From assembly GCA_003171295.1 (NCBI GenBank), contig PMYF01000842.1:1-6931 (forward strand): a DNA stretch of 6,931 bases. The letters run 5' to 3'. Positions 6,689 through 6,931 of the stretch are shown here, one piece after another. The position numbers and the translations under genes are program-made. Below the pieces are notes generated by a model. The model was not told the origin of the DNA and made no database searches. It saw only the letters and a list, made by a program, of their open reading frames with translations. Position 1 is the stretch's first letter. Each line of letters opens with the position of its first letter. Source of the stretch: Acidobacteriota bacterium. Lineage in GTDB: Bacteria; Acidobacteriota; Terriglobia; UBA7540.

Positions 6689-6931
6689 ATGAATATCGGC
6701 CAAACGGTTTTTGCTCAACTTATGGAGTTCATCCCGACCTACGACTTTCAGATTTGCGTCGATCGATACCAGGGCCATCGCTACGTCAAGAATTTCTCCT
6801 GCTGGGATCAGTTCCTTTCCTTGGCCTTTGCTCAGCTCACCTATCGCGAAAGTCTGCGCGATATCGAAGCCTGTCTGCGTGCCCAGCAACCCAAGCTCTA
6901 TCATATGGGCTTTCGGGGGCAAGTTTCTCGC
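6689..6931 (+). CDS. IS4-family transposase (DUF4372-type N-terminus), 3' end outside window
   Basis: The frame is open for exactly 81 codons to the window edge, starting at ATG 6689 behind GGAGG. The product begins MNIGQTVFAQLMEFIPTYDF and continues with YQGHRYVKNFSCWDQFL, LAFAQLTYRESLRDIE and PKLYHMGFRGQVSR. This is the characteristic N-terminal DNA-binding-type region (DUF4372) of a large group of IS4-family DDE transposases, which cut and paste their own element. The catalytic DDE core would lie downstream and cannot be checked, so whether the copy is intact is unknown. It reads toward the right edge, away from the receptor pseudogene. The minus-strand frame at 6626-6922 is its shadow. 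Confidence 0.88.
   Translation, partial: MNIGQTVFAQLMEFIPTYDFQICVDRYQGHRYVKNFSCWDQFLSLAFAQLTYRESLRDIEACLRAQQPKLYHMGFRGQVSR

Noticed and set aside
6626..6922. 98-codon minus-strand frame with a moderately protein-like composition
   Set aside because: It lies opposite the transposase start, where the plus strand reads a recognisable IS4-type N-terminus behind GGAGG.
1..6931. tRNA, rRNA, CRISPR array or attachment-site signatures
   Set aside because: No cloverleaf-like segment, regularly spaced repeats or long direct repeats were recognised by eye.

Overview
The window looks like an accessory (defence or mobile) island on a bacterial chromosome, probably of an acidobacterium. That assignment is an inference. 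It rests on the remnant of an outer-membrane receptor with a carboxypeptidase-regulatory-like domain followed by a TonB plug, an architecture abundant in Acidobacteriota, and on the kind of DUF6094-type methyltransferase at the left edge. No rRNA, tRNA or CRISPR array is visible.

Layout. (1) 1-923, minus strand: the N-terminal 307 codons of a class I SAM-dependent (N6-adenine-type) DNA methyltransferase, starting at GTG behind a near-perfect Shine-Dalgarno and running off the left edge. (2) 924-1110: a divergent intergenic region with a candidate promoter for the rightward operon, a 15-bp palindrome over its -35 and a second inverted repeat just before the ribosome-binding site. (3) 1111-2457 and 2468-4327, plus strand: a two-gene DarT/DarG-type toxin-antitoxin operon with unusual fusions. 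The toxin has an apparently intact DarT ADP-ribosyltransferase domain followed by a GlnD-like HD phosphohydrolase domain. The antitoxin has a DarG-type macrodomain, then a DprA/SLOG-like Rossmann segment, then a C-terminal helical domain resembling DUF6988/DUF5677 proteins. (4) 4328-4850: mostly non-coding, with one inverted repeat after the operon and a doubtful small membrane-protein ORF on the minus strand. (5) 4851-6408, minus strand: a decayed TonB-dependent-receptor-like gene with a clear single-base frameshift near 5903 and a barrel far too short. (6) 6689-6931, plus strand: the first 81 codons of an IS4-family transposase with a DUF4372-type N-terminus, running off the right edge.

How it fits together. 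DarT enzymes ADP-ribosylate thymidine bases in single-stranded DNA, and DarG macrodomains remove the modification, so the central operon should be a reversible DNA-modifying toxin-antitoxin or phage-defence module. Here both partners carry extra catalytic or sensory-looking domains, which is the most notable aspect of the window. A DNA methyltransferase gene diverges from it, and a broken receptor gene plus a transposase gene flank it on the right, which fits a site of repeated insertion and gene decay. Any functional link between the methyltransferase and the DarTG-like pair is conjecture.
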